The translations under genes and the position numbers were made by a program. The notes beneath the pieces are model-generated. The model was not told the origin of the DNA and ran no database searches. It worked only from the letters and a program-made list of their open reading frames with translations. From Holtermannia corniformis (Eukaryota > Basidiomycota > Tremellomycetes > Holtermanniales), in assembly GCA_001599935.1 (NCBI GenBank), contig BCIJ01000007.1, positions 729,838 through 793,837 on the forward strand: a stretch of DNA of 64,000 nt. The letters run 5' to 3'. This document shows positions 1 through 10,757 of the stretch, in pieces; the stretch's first letter is position 1; each line of letters opens with the position of its first letter.

Positions 1-21
1 GTGACGCTGATCGCGCAATAG

Positions 22-533
22 GCCTGTCGTGGTCCTATCCGTGCGACATGTTCTCGATAGGCTGCATCCTGGTCGAGTTCTTTACAGGCGACGCCCTCTT
101 CCAGACGCACGACAACCTCGAGCACCTGGCGATGATGGAGGTCGTAATGGGCAAGATGCCTCAACGGATACTGAAAGCCGGGATGTGAGTGTAATCGATC
201 GACCTTGGCTAGGTCACTGACGACTCGCAACAGGATCAAGAAACCCGAATTCTTTAGAGGCAACAATCTCGACTTTCCGAACCCACAGACCGAAAAAGCA
301 AGTCGAAAGTTCGTAAAGGGTCTTCAACCGCTTCACGTGAGTCGTGCGCCTCGTCGGCTCCCTACGCTGACATTGCGCAGAAAATCATCCCACAGACCGA
401 TCTGGTCAACAACTTGTTCCTCGACCTGATCGTGCGCCTGCTCGACTTTGACCCGCTGCGGCGGATCACGGTCGATCAAGCCCTCCAACATCCGTACTTC
501 AAGCAAGACATTCCACCGCCCGAAACTTCATAA
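22..533 (+). CDS. KNS1: LAMMER-type dual-specificity protein kinase, C-terminal part (gene cut by window edge)
   Basis: Only the C-terminal half of the kinase domain is present. The window opens in an intron ending near base 21, and the first exon encodes subdomain IX ([18 protein letters not shown]). The LAMMER signature region follows as [11 protein letters not shown]. Two short introns (about 190-232 and 340-380) separate the remaining exons, and the last ends [17 protein letters not shown] before a stop at 531-533, as expected of subdomain XI in CMGC kinases. Family knowledge: CLK/Kns1/Lkh1 kinases phosphorylate SR-type splicing factors and other nuclear targets. The usual arginine after EHLAMME is valine here. 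Identity as a LAMMER kinase is clear, but the N-terminus and activation loop are outside the window. Confidence 0.88.
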
Positions 534-763
534 TAGAGCATCACGGTCCCTCTTACGATTCAACTCTCTCGCTGTCTCGGCTGTAGTCGCGGCTTGTATT
601 TGTTTGCTGATCTGCTTGGAGGGCGTCCAACCGACAGTGGTGATGTAGAGCAGAGATGCAAGCAATGTCACGTGATGCAGCGCGCCTATAGGGGCAGCGT
701 TAACGTTGACCAGATGGCCACCAAGTCCTCGAGTCGTCAGTCATCAGCACGCTACTCACCATC

Positions 764-2173
764 ATGCCGCCAAAGCAGGACATCAACGTACGTACTCTGT
801 GATCGCTACGAGAATTAGCTGATCAGTTTGTGCTCTTTTCCCTTTCGCGATCGCCTGCCGCCGGTGTTACTCATGTTTGTTACTTGCACTGCCTGTCCTT
901 AGAAAGCCGGTGTGGAGAGCTCCGACTTTCCCATTCTGTGAGTCTTCCTATGACCTCTCTCGATTACAGGCCTGACGTTATCGCAGCTGTGAAACATGTG
1001 TGTTGGCTCGTAACGCATCTGAACAAACACTGACGCCATGCTCGCTCAGGTCTCGGCGAGAACCCTTACGTGCGAATGGTCAGTCATCACCGGATCTGCC
1101 GCTCATGGTCGCTGACTATACCGCGAAGAGCAAGCAGCAGTTTGGGCAAGAGTGCAAGATCTGCACTCGACCATTCACCGTCTTCCGGTGGAACCCTGGA
1201 AACGGCGCGCGATTCAAGAAGACGGAAGTGTGCACGACGTGTGCAAAGGTCAAGAACCTGTGTCAGACGTGCTTGCTTGATCTGTATGCGTCTTCTCGCA
1301 CTTGCAGACGGACGCGCTGATTGGATGATAGGGAGTACGGCTTGCCGGTGCAGATGAGAGATGCCGCCTTGGGACAGCTCAACGCGGCACCCAATTCCAA
1401 CATCAACAAGCAGTACTACATTCAAAACATGGAGGTCGAGGTATGTAACCGAGCAATTGTACTTGGCGGGCTGACACTGCTCAGATGGAGCGCAACGGCG
1501 GCGTCATGGACCACGCAAGCGGCCCAGCCTCATCAGCCGCCAAGGAGCTGCTTCGCAATCTCGCGCGCAACGACCCGTACTACAAGCGGAACCGACCGCA
1601 CATCTGCTCGTTCTTCGTCAAGGGCGAGTGCAACCGTGGCAACGAGTGCCCCTTCCGACACGAGCTGCCCAAGGAGAATGGGCTCGAGAAGCAGAACCTG
1701 CAGGATCGCTACTATGGCCGCAACGACCCGGTGGCGATGAAGATGATGAACCGGCAGGCGGAGAGTAAAGGCTTGAAGGCGCCAGAGGACAAGAGCATTG
1801 TACGTGTCGTGGCGCATCGGTGCGAGCCAGAGCTGATTCGCTAGACAACCCTGCTGTTCTTGAATCTGCCCGAGTGCTCAGAGGTAGACGTGCGCTCGGC
1901 GCTGGGCAAGGCCTGTCCGCTAGCCAGCCCCGAGCAGATCAAGTCGGTCACCGTGGTGGCTGCGAGCCGTACGTCGTGCTGCTTTGTTCGTAAGCCTGTG
2001 CTGACTGTCCAGACTGTGCCTTTGTCGCGTTCCACACTCGGCCGATCACCGAGCAAGTGGCAGACGCGCTCTCTATGCAGGGTGGCGTCGAGGTCGGAGG
2101 CAAGCAGGCAAAGGTTGTATGGGGTCGTGCGCGACCGGTCAAGGGCAAGGCGCCGGCCAAGGTTGCAGCTTAG
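764..2173 (+). CDS. SLT11: Pre-mRNA splicing factor SLT11/RBM22 (Cwf5-like)
   Basis: The spliced product starts [28 protein letters not shown], the hallmark N-terminus of RBM22/Slt11, a zinc-binding protein contacting U6 snRNA and the intron in the activated spliceosome. Next come the second Cys-rich element ([17 protein letters not shown] ... [18 protein letters not shown]), a CCCH zinc finger ([21 protein letters not shown], about 1600-1660) and a C-terminal RRM ([10 protein letters not shown] ... CAFVAFHTR). The gene has at least eight introns. The first four exons are only 24, 35, 11 and 29 nt (764-787, 903-937, 987-997, 1050-1078). ATG 764 is chosen because it alone gives the conserved start in frame. 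The tail ends shortly after the RRM. The stop lies 50 nt from the convergent membrane protein gene. Confidence 0.93.
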
Positions 2174-2223
2174 ATTGGGACATGTATGATTACGATCGAG
2201 ATCTGGCATCTATGCTCTATGCT

Positions 2224-3467
2224 CTATGCTGCTGCAACACCGGTACCCGGATGACTCGGACGACGATGTACCCCAATCGACCCATCACGCTCTGCGCTCG
2301 CTTGTGTCCACTCTGATATCGGCGACCACGTCGCCAACTTTTCCTCCTTGTAAGCTTCGGCTCCCTCCTCGGTCGAACGCGTCAGCAGCGCTTGATCTGT
2401 ATGGTTCTTGTTCTTGCGTAGCATGCCCATCGCACCTTCGATCTCCGACAACAATTGACCCGTGCCCGTCATCCAGCGCCTCCTCGGCTCACCCACCTTC
2501 TTCTCCTTTAGGAACTGCGCCGTCCTTGACCGTCTTTTGGCTGAGTGCGCGGGATCCAGTGTAATCTCCCACAGGTGATCGTACCACTTGTGCTGGAGCC
2601 GATAGTCTCGCCCCACGGCGAACGCAGTCAGTGAGAGCGAGATGGCCCACAGGACGACGTTTGCGATGCACAGGATGATGACAATGTCGCGTGTGCGGCA
2701 GATTGGGTAGTCTTTGGTAACCAGGGTGTTTGGGATACTCTGCAGTGCGAACTGTAGGCTGTCGGGTTTGGGTGACTTGAACGGTGCTGGACAGGTCGGG
2801 AGTTGGGTCGCGATGCTGAGCAGAGCGCATGCGACTGCCGTCGAGTGAGCGCTTGACCTGGGCAGCGCAGCAGCGCACTCACGCAGCCAAGGGATCAAAA
2901 AGAGCATGTTGCATGCCAGATCGATGCCCGATTGTAACCATGCCGAGTTGCTGTACTGATCAGCTTTGCACCTCTAGCCCTCTGTGCACACACTCACACT
3001 GGTCGACCGCGCGCCATGCCGATCAGTTCCATGATCATGACGGGAACATGGTAGACCATCTGCAGGATCGCCCCGACGGTACAGATGATCCAGACCACCA
3101 ACGGGCTGACAAGATTGCCGACGAGCAGGTACGGGATGATCCACGAGATGACAAGCGCACCCAAGATGACCATGATCCGGAACGCGGGTAGGAACCCGCG
3201 AGCGGTCGGCGCGACCTGGTGCGAGATCTGTTGAGGCTCATCGACCTCGCGCTGCGGTTGGTCTAGAGAGATCTGGTAGGATGACTGAGCGGCTAGTGAC
3301 GGTCTCGAACTGATGTATGGGCCCGTGGATGGCCCAACAGGCGCTTGGACTTGGGCTTGATCTACCAACGTTGTCTGCGATGCGCTCCGCCGCGTCGCGA
3401 AATCTGGTAGCGCGGCCTCCTGTCGCACTCCCATGTCGTTGCTTGGTCTGCCGGGTGGTCGGCTCAT
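2224..3467 (-). CDS. Predicted four-helix integral membrane protein, function unknown
   Basis: I do not recognise a named family. The spliced product starts MSRPPGRPSNDMG, has a Ser/Gln/Pro-rich cytosol-like N-terminus of about 120 residues, then hydrophobic segments IMVILGALVISWIIPYLLVG, PLVVWIICTVGAILQMVYHV, a short one around ACNMLFLIPWL and DIVIILCIANVVLWAISLSL. A charged C-terminal tail (KRRSRTAQFLKEKKVGEPRR) ends at 2224. An intron lies near 2949-2995. A second possible 48-nt intron near 2835-2882 keeps frame whether or not it is removed, so its status cannot be settled by eye. The only upstream in-frame initiator is a non-ATG codon, so ATG 3467 is used. It converges with SLT11. Topology and membrane location are inference from hydropathy. 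Confidence 0.7.
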
Positions 3468-3733
3468 GGCGCACAACCCTTGACATGCCAAGCGGCCACG
3501 GACCGTTCATATCTCGGGCAGGTGCTGAGCCTGCACATCGGATGCTGACAACCTTTGAAAGCGCTCGACGTCTCAGATTGCCACTGGGTCACAAAGGACC
3601 CGTCAGTCAAAGATCGCAAGTGAGCAGTGGACGCAAGGTCAAAGGACGACGATAACGGTCAAGAGCACGGGTTGCATGACGTGCCCATCCTCTCTCATAG
3701 TACAAGTGCGCGTGAACCTGTCCCAAAGAGATT

Positions 3734-4979
3734 TTAAGCCTCCTGGGCGCGGAGGCGGCGGCGCTGGTCGCGCTCCTCTGTACCTGTGTCAGCCAAACCC
3801 TATCCACGACGCGAGTAGACTGACCGGCAATCGAGAGCTTGACACCCTTGCCCTTGGGCAACGAGACCTGGGCCTTGGCGCCCTCACCGATGACGAAGAC
3901 GTTGGAGAGCCTGGTCGCGAACGTCCGGTCCAAAACGTCCCTCACGTGCACAATGTCGAAGCCGCCGGCGTGCCTCTCCCGGTGGACAATGACACCCGAA
4001 CGACCCATGTTGCGGCCGCCAGTGATGGCGACAACGTTGCCGGCCTCGAACTTGAGGTGGTCGATGATCTTGTTGTTGACGAGGTCAAACTTGACAGTGT
4101 CGTTGACCTTGATGGCCGGGTCCGGGTAGCGGATGGTGCGGCCGTCGTGGCCGACGAGGTAGGGCACACCCTTGGGGCCGAGCTGGTGCTTGCGGACCTT
4201 GAGGAGCTTGAAGGTGGCCTCCTCGGGGGTGATGCGGTGGATGGTGAAGCGACCCTTGATGTCGTACAAGAGACGGAAGTGCTCGCCAGAGCGCTCGATC
4301 GAGATGACGTCTGGACGGGTCAGCTGCCATGTCGCTGCCTGGCTTGTACGGGGTGCAACTCACCCATGAAGCCAGCGGGGTAGGTCTCGTCGGTGCGGAC
4401 CTTGCCGTCGACCTTGACAATGCGCTGCTTGAGGATGGCAGTAACCTCACGGCCTGTCAAGGCGTACTTGAGGCGGTTGCGGAGGAAGATGGTCAAGGGG
4501 AGCGACTCGCGGAGCTTGTGAGGGCCAGGCGAGGGGCGGGGGGCCTGGGGTGCGTGTGAGTACGAGCTCGATTGTTCACAAGACCACTCCGCGTATGCGG
4601 AGCAGACCTGTTCAACTGCGTGAACTCACGTAGGTACCCGACAGCTTGTCGAGCATCCATGACGAAGGAGCTGCCAAGCGCTTGAGGTGCTTCTTAGGAC
4701 CGCGACCCTAGAATTCAAGTGTCAGTCGCGCCGCGTGTCAAGCGAGGTCCAGGGCCAGGGAGCAGCAGCGGTGATCGCAGTCGCAACCGTCCAATCTTGC
4801 CAGTCGTGTCGTATTTCGGCCTGCACACCATCGTCTTGCGTGACCGCTCGCCGGATCGCCTCCCTCTATTCATCTCCCATCCATCCCGCCGTGAAGTTCA
4901 TCTGCAGCGCGCCGCCTTGTCGTCCGCCTTGATCCATGCCGCTGCTGCCATGCCTGCCGTGGCCACGCCGACTCACCAT
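3734..4979 (-). CDS. RPS4: 40S ribosomal protein eS4
   Basis: Highly conserved small-subunit protein. The product reads [20 protein letters not shown], then the S4-like region [20 protein letters not shown], the KOW-containing part ([22 protein letters not shown]) and the C-terminus [18 protein letters not shown]. Length is about 260 residues, as expected. Exon 1 is only the ATG (4977-4979), followed by a 267-nt intron ending just before GRGPKK. Further introns lie near 4550-4640, 4310-4363 and 3780-3828. Putting the start codon alone in exon 1 is common for fungal ribosomal protein genes, and the rest of the conserved N-terminus is intact. The stop is at 3734-3736. Confidence 0.96.
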
Positions 4980-5483
4980 GATGTCTGTCTTGAAGGCTGG
5001 TTCGTTCGTTTGCCCGCCGGGAAACGGTCCAAGCTGGGCAGCAACAATCTCGAGGGGGTTCGGCACTTTACGGCGTTTTCCACTCAAACCGTTATCGCCG
5101 ACGTGGTGGCACTCGTCTAGGTGGCACATCGGCGTTAACAGTCGGCAAGGGCAGAGGCCTTGGAGGCATAGGCGGATAGCGTGGCATGGTCTATAGTCTG
5201 GGGGAGTTGTAATGGACAAGCAGTGACCGAGTCAAGCCAAAGGGTGATCTGGTTAATAAGCATGCATCGTCGCGTGCAGCTAGACTATCAGGACAAACAG
5301 ACTACAACAGGGACATCTCGACCGCATGATGGCAAAGGCAATGTAATATCTGCCCGTCTCTCACACCGCTCAGTGGCGCTTCGTCGTGACTCACGTTAGC
5401 ACATCTCGCAACAGATGCACACGGCTAGGTCATACAGCATGGCCATCTGGGTCTAGTTCTATGCCACTGCTCCGTCGGGTCGT
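4980..5483. other. Intergenic region between RPS4 and the dienelactone hydrolase gene
   Basis: About 500 nt with no convincing coding exon. It should hold the RPS4 promoter and 5' UTR (right of 4979) and the 3' end of the hydrolase transcript. ORFs here have no recognisable motif or splice-consistent extension. Confidence 0.5.
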
Positions 5484-6590
5484 TCATGCGCCCAACGCCT
5501 GCTTGAAGAACGTTGCAAAGGTGTCATACGCCTCGACATAGTCCGCTTTTGCCTTCTCGTCCTTGAGCTGGGACGCACGTCAGCACACCTGGCTCAAGCG
5601 AGCAGATCAACACGCACATCAGCGCGCCGCGCCGCAAAGCCGTGCGCCGACTCGGCAAACCTCTTGTAGACGCTCTTGGGGTTCTGTTTGATGATCTGCT
5701 CAATGGCGGCAACCTGACGGCGGGTGAGCCAACCGACTTTACAAGCGTGTACCGACCTCCTCGGCGTCCTCGTCTTTAGACGGCAGCCAAGCTACAGGCT
5801 TATCGGCAAACGCCTTGACGTCTTCGGGCTTGACGAGACTGCGGTTGGCTCAGCTGATGCTGCATACGCGCTTCGAGGCACTTACGCTGGGTGCGCCGCG
5901 GCAAGCGCGTCCACTTTGGTGTAGCGAGCGGCGACCGCTCCACCCCTGTAACCCCACCATCAGCACCAGAAGACCTGCCGGGGCAACGAACCAGCAAAGC
6001 CCAAGCGTGCCAACCTTTTCAACACCCTCCGCCCTGAGGGCCTCGACGACCTTTTCGAGCAGATCGACCGCGGGGGCGACCGTCCCAGGCAAGTGAGCAA
6101 AGTAGTCAGCCTTGCGCTTCTGCCTATGTTACATTCAGCGCGTGGTACGGTGACGCGACACGAACGCTTCAGCAGCATCCGAGAACCATGTCGCGAAATC
6201 GGCAAAGTCGCCTTTGAGAAAGTCGGGGACGAGGACTCTGAATCCCTGGCTGGCAAGTAGGTCGGCGCCTGGGAAGATAGTGTCAACAAGCCGGCGTCTG
6301 AAAGAGATAGACCCACCCTGGGCAATCTGCGGGCCATGACCAAAGATGTCATACAAGATCACGATGGCGCGCTTGGCGTCCTGCGGACCGGTCGTGTATG
6401 TCTTGAGGCCTTCGTATTCCTACTGGGCTTGAGCGTGCGCTGCGGCCACCGAGAGGGCGACGTACAGTGAATGAACCCTTTGGGGTGTATTCGACCTCGA
6501 CGGGCGGCAGGGTGCAGCAAGCTATCATACGACGCTCAGCTCAGCTACGCTTCGGTAATGCGGGCTTGACTTGCCGTTGGAGACAGACAT
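5484..6590 (-). CDS. Dienelactone hydrolase family protein (alpha/beta hydrolase)
   Basis: Spliced product begins MSVSNACCTLPPVEVEYTPKG, a typical start for fungal cytosolic DLH-family proteins. It continues YDIFGHGPQIAQGG and carries the nucleophile motif GLCWGG (Cys in place of the usual Ser, around 6000), a candidate acidic residue in LPSKDEDAEE and the catalytic His in ESAHGFAARR near the C-terminus, which ends FFKQALGA. The Cys-Asp-His triad is thus visible. Family members hydrolyse lactones and esters, but the substrate cannot be read from sequence. Exon 1 is 16 nt (6575-6590) and is followed by an intron with a GC donor (GCAAGT, 6522-6574). Using that donor restores the conserved NACCTLPPV start, whereas reading through it hits stops. 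Several further short introns follow. Confidence 0.88.
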
Positions 6591-6905
6591 GATGGACAAA
6601 GACAGACGTGGGTGAGTACAGCGCACAGTCGTTAAGAGTAATAGCTCTGGCTAAGTATATCCTCCGGACGGCGAACGCCGCTTCGGCCTCGGCGATCGGC
6701 GATCGGCAAACGATGACGATTCCTTGACAGCGATCAACCCAAATGTCTTAACAGGAGAGATATGCATCACACGGCCGGCGCGACCATCAACAAAAGAGAC
6801 GAGACACGTGAGGAGAAACGAGAGACGGGAAAAGGGCGAACGCATTATAGAGGGGCAAGGGAGGCTGCTCTAAGGGAAACCATCACGTCACGATCGGCCA
6901 GGCGT
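6591..6905. other. Intergenic region upstream of the hydrolase gene
   Basis: About 315 nt holding the hydrolase promoter (minus strand) and the 3' end of the Ala/Glu-rich gene. A purine-rich stretch lies at 6775-6865. No gene seen. Confidence 0.4.
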
Positions 6906-8513
6906 TCAGGCAGCTGTGGCGACGGCTGGGGTCGCGGCGGGGACGGCAGAGGTCGAGGGCTTGGGCTGGGACTCAAGGTCAGTCTGTGACTGCAAGGGTA
7001 GTCGGCGGAACAAACCTCCTCCAATGGCGCAATCTTGACGGGTTCTTCGAGCTTGGGAGCCTCTTCGGAGACTGGGGCGGCCTCGGCCTCCTCCTTTGGC
7101 GCGTCCTCCTTGCCTGGCGAGGTCGCGTGCTCGTGGTCCTTCTTGGGCACAAGCGTCTTGATGAACCCGCCGAGGCGAGCGGACAAGCGGCGAGACACCT
7201 TTGGTGACTTGACCGGCTGCTAGTGTCAGAAGCAATCTTGCCCATTGCAGAGTACACACCTCGGGCTTGGCCTCGTCAGTCTTGGTCTCCTCGGCAGCGG
7301 CAGGGGCGGCCGCCTCGGTGGTCACACCGGCCTGGGTCTCGGTGACGACAGGGGCAGTCTCACTATAGTCGATGTCAGATCTTGTTCGTTCCAGTGGTCC
7401 AATTCACACGCACGTCACCTTGGTCTCCTCGGGTTCGCTGCCGACAACAGTGTCCTTTGGTGGGGCGACTGGGGCCTCAACCTCTGGGACAGCGGCAGCC
7501 TCGGGCGCAGTCTCGGTGGCCTCAGCAGCAGGCGAAGCAGAGGCAGCAGCGGCCTCGGTCGACTCGGCGGGATCCTCCTTCTCAGCCTTTGTGATGTCAG
7601 CCACGTCGAGTTAACACTCCGAAATAATCGAACCTTGGGAGTCTTGACCTTGGGCTTCTTCTCCTTGGGAGTCTTCTCCTTGTGGGAGAAGAGCTTGGCA
7701 AAGAAGCCCTTGCCCTCAGCCTTGACCTTGTCCTGCACCGCCGTCAGTGCTTCCGAAACACGAATGGGGAACGCGCACGGACCTTGGCACTGTCCTTTTT
7801 GGGGCTGCCAGTTTCCTTGGCCGCCTCGTCGGCCTTTGGCGCAGCGGCTGCTTCGTCCTCGGTCTTGGCAGCCTCGACGGGCTTGTCAGCCTGCTCGCCG
7901 GCAACGTTGGTGGCAGCGTCAGTGTCCTTGTGAGCGGTGCCGGCCTCGGCGTGGGTCACGGTTGGGAGAGGGTTTACCTGAGCCCTGTCAGCCAAGGTCC
8001 AAGCACTGAGCGTGAACGTACCTCATCCTTGAGGGGCTCGACCACAGTGGTGGCAGCAACGTCCTCCGGAGCAGGCGCAGGGGCAGCAAGAGTCTCCTTG
8101 ACCTCTTCAGGGGTCGGCTTGGTCTCGGTAACCTCGACGGGCTGTTGCAATGCGGTAGACGAAAGGAACGAGATCATTATACGGACAGGAGATGACACGA
8201 GCGAGTGTGGTTGCGAGGTGGTTATCGAAGAGGGTCAACAAGCAAAGGTGGGATCGTCAGCACTGTGCACGGACGTGAAAAAGGCTAGGTGTCGACTGGG
8301 CAGATTCAGGGCCGTGACACCAGGCGAGGAGTACGCCTGGAGTGAAATGCACCAACACGGCGCGACAGTCCGGTTGGCAAGTTTGTGTTTGGTCTGGTTG
8401 CGTCGAGGACGACAAAGGAGTTGCCCGGACCCGGCTAGGGGTAGAAGAGCAGGAGAAAGGGGACTCACGGCGGCGGCAGGAGCCTGGGCTTCAGTGGGCT
8501 GAGGAGCGGCCAT
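6906..8513 (-). CDS. Ala/Glu/Pro/Lys-rich low-complexity protein, function unknown
   Basis: No recognised domain. Product starts MAAPQPTEAQAPAAA and consists of acidic, Ala/Glu/Thr-rich stretches broken by two short basic segments with bulky hydrophobics: GFFAKLFSHKEKTPKEKKPK (around 7660-7730) and SRRLSARLGGFIKTLVPKKD (around 7130-7200). It ends AATPAVATAA at 6906. The basic/aromatic patches could be membrane- or nucleic-acid-binding, but that is inference. There are seven introns. The first is about 330 nt, right after the 15-residue first exon; the rest are 40-60 nt. Every intron appears to fall between codons (phase 0), most often after a Lys or Glu codon. The splice pattern and consistent frame across eight exons argue for a real gene. 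Composition resembles stress-induced disordered fungal proteins. Confidence 0.72.
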
Positions 8514-9732
8514 TGCTATTGTTCACTGGGATGGTCGTGCGAGTCGTGGGTGCAAGTGGGCCTACTGGAAAGCGGGCGAGGTGGTGGGAATCGAGACGAA
8601 AGGAGGTCAGCGATGTGATGCGTTGAGGAACCTGTGGCTTGAGCGCGTGCGATGCGAGGTGGACGGGAGGGCGGCAGAGAGACTATAAGTCGCGAACGAG
8701 GACGAGTGGACGGTGATGGTGGTGGTTGGTCAAAGCAAGACGGGACGCAGGGGGAGGGCAAGGAGCGGTGGCGTCCAAAGTGAGGGTGAAAGTCAGGCCG
8801 TGCCAAAAGAAAGGAGGTGGGCGCACGAGCCTTGGGCCAAGCCAGTCCAACACGGCGGCAAGCCCCTTTCGGCCGTCGCAAGCACGCTCAGTCTGTGCCG
8901 ACGAGGAAAAGCACAGTTTAGAGCAGGGCAGACTGAACCAACTAGCCACCAACGCGAGCCGCAGCAGCCAGCCCATGCGTGCGAACACAGACTGGCCGCG
9001 AGCAGGCGAGCGGGTCAAGCAGGAGAAGCACGTCGATGACAATCACTCACCTGCTAGATCGTGTTTATATCACGCGTCTCGGCTGCTCGTGTGCTCTATC
9101 AGCTGATGATATGGCTCGATGGGCTGGTGCACACGGTGGTCGTTGGATGGTGCACGGTCTCTTCCCGTCGCGTTTCATACATTCGCCACCCAACCCGCCC
9201 TTCAACCGGGACCAACCGCCGCCACGAGATCACATGCATCGCAGTCGTACCCAGATTCTGCTTCGTGAAGCAGACAGATCCGCTCTGGGAAAAGACGTCT
9301 ATTGTCTGCAGGGCATCGCCACCGCCCACGAGCCCCTATCTCCCTGACCAAAAGGTTATTTGCCACCCACCCGCGTTTCAGCCGGACCAACTGCAGGGCC
9401 ATCCTTGTGCGGCCACGGCGAGCGGATGCCATTCACGCCTATGGAAGCCTGTCCTAAACAGTCTGACCTCTTGAGCAGCATCTCATCGGTGTCAACATCT
9501 CTGCTGTCAATAAATGACGCCAGCAACTAGCGTAGTATTTGGTTCGGGACCTGACCGGACGGCACGATAACGGATAACGACGCGAGCGATCTCGGCATCT
9601 CTTTCATGCTGATGCCATAATCTGGCACTTCCCTGCTGACGAGCGATCTGCGGATGGTCAGCAGACCAGGTCAACTTGGCGAGTATAAGGGGTTACGCCG
9701 AGCTGTCTCATGATGCCAGCCGGCTCACAACC
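8514..9732. other. Long divergent intergenic region
   Basis: About 1.2 kb between the divergently transcribed Ala/Glu-rich gene and the NmrA-like gene. It must contain both promoters. None of the ORFs shows a recognised motif, splice-consistent continuation or family resemblance. I see no tRNA or repeat. Confidence 0.5.
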
Positions 9733-10638
9733 ATGGCCAACATACAGCTCGCAGTACTCTTTGGCGCCTCGCGCGGCGTTGCCTACTACACTGCGCTCAA
9801 GCTCCTTCAAGATCCGAACTGGAGAGTCCGCCTACTGCTCCGCAATCCAGATGGGATCAAACGAGATGCGGCATTCGCAGACTCCATCTCAGATGGTCGA
9901 TGTGAGATTGTCGAGGGCGATGCGACCGTCTTGGCAGACGTCGAGGCTGCGCTCAACGGGAGCGTACAAGTGGTCATCACCAGTATTGGTTCGTTGACTT
10001 CCTCTCAGAGAGCTACCTGAATTACCTGATACACACCCAGGTCTGATGCCGAACAATATCGCATCTGCACTCTGGAAAGGCTTTGAGATCCCCGTGCCAG
10101 ATCTCACCATTCAAGCCGCGTTGGCCCTCAACCAAGTCCTCCAGACCAGACCCAGCGATCAACTCCCGCGCGTCTTCGCCGTCTCTACCATGGGCATCGG
10201 AGATAATCTGTCAGTCTTGCCGCTCGAGCTACGGGTGAGTCCTCGTGTATACTGGCACAGCTATCTGTCTGAACCTGCACGACAAAGTTATTCTACAAAT
10301 ACTGGTTACACCAGCCGCACGCCGACAAGGCCGGTATGGAGTTTCTTCTCCGCCGAGCCGCCACGCACCTAGACACGGACGGCTGCGATGTTGACACGAC
10401 GCTACTGCCTGAAGCACGTTATGCGGACTTGAAGAGCGCATACCTGCCCCAAGTCACGATCGTTCGAGCTGCATTGTTGCTCGATGGCGCTGGCAAGGGC
10501 TGGGAAATCCTTCGGGTTGGCGAGAGGATCCCAAGTGCGCGGATGGTGGCGCGCCGCGACGTCGGAGAGTGGATCGCGGCACAGTGCGAAGCTAGCAGGA
10601 CCGACTTTGTGAATCGCATTGTCATGGTTGCAAACTGA
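9733..10638 (+). CDS. NmrA-like / atypical short-chain NAD(P)-binding reductase
   Basis: The N-terminus MANIQLAVLFGASRGVAYYTA carries the GxxxGxxxxT-type dinucleotide-binding loop of atypical (extended) SDR/NmrA proteins, followed by an Arg-containing turn (RVRLLLRNPDG) typical of NADP preference and VEGDATVLADVEAAL, the usual strand-3 Asp region. Two introns (about 9989-10040 and 10233-10287) join to SIG-GLMPNNIAS and LPLELR-LFYKYWLHQPHADK. The C-terminal part (LRVGERIPSARMVARRDVGEWIAAQCE) resembles the substrate-side helix of this family. About 270 residues. ATG 9733 fits the family start better than an upstream in-frame codon at 9676. Substrate unknown. It may be a regulatory redox sensor or an enzyme. 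Confidence 0.8.
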
Positions 10639-10757
10639 GCGTGAGATGGACACGACGGATTATGCATGACATCACGGCAGCGTTTACAGACAGCATCTGA
10701 TCGCCATAACTAGCTTCGTTAATTCATCACTGAATCCAGACATCTATCTTTGTCACT

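Noticed and set aside
3676..4383. 235-codon plus-strand ORF antisense to RPS4
   Set aside because: It is the mirror frame of a highly conserved ribosomal protein gene, and its composition follows from that codon use.
8516..9474. Several 75-137 codon ORFs on both strands in the 1.2-kb intergenic region
   Set aside because: Overlapping, Arg/Ser/Pro-biased frames typical of GC-rich non-coding DNA. None has motifs or consistent splicing.
9540..9570. GGTTCGGGACC resembling a tRNA B box
   Set aside because: No matching A box, acceptor stem or anticodon arm could be built around it.
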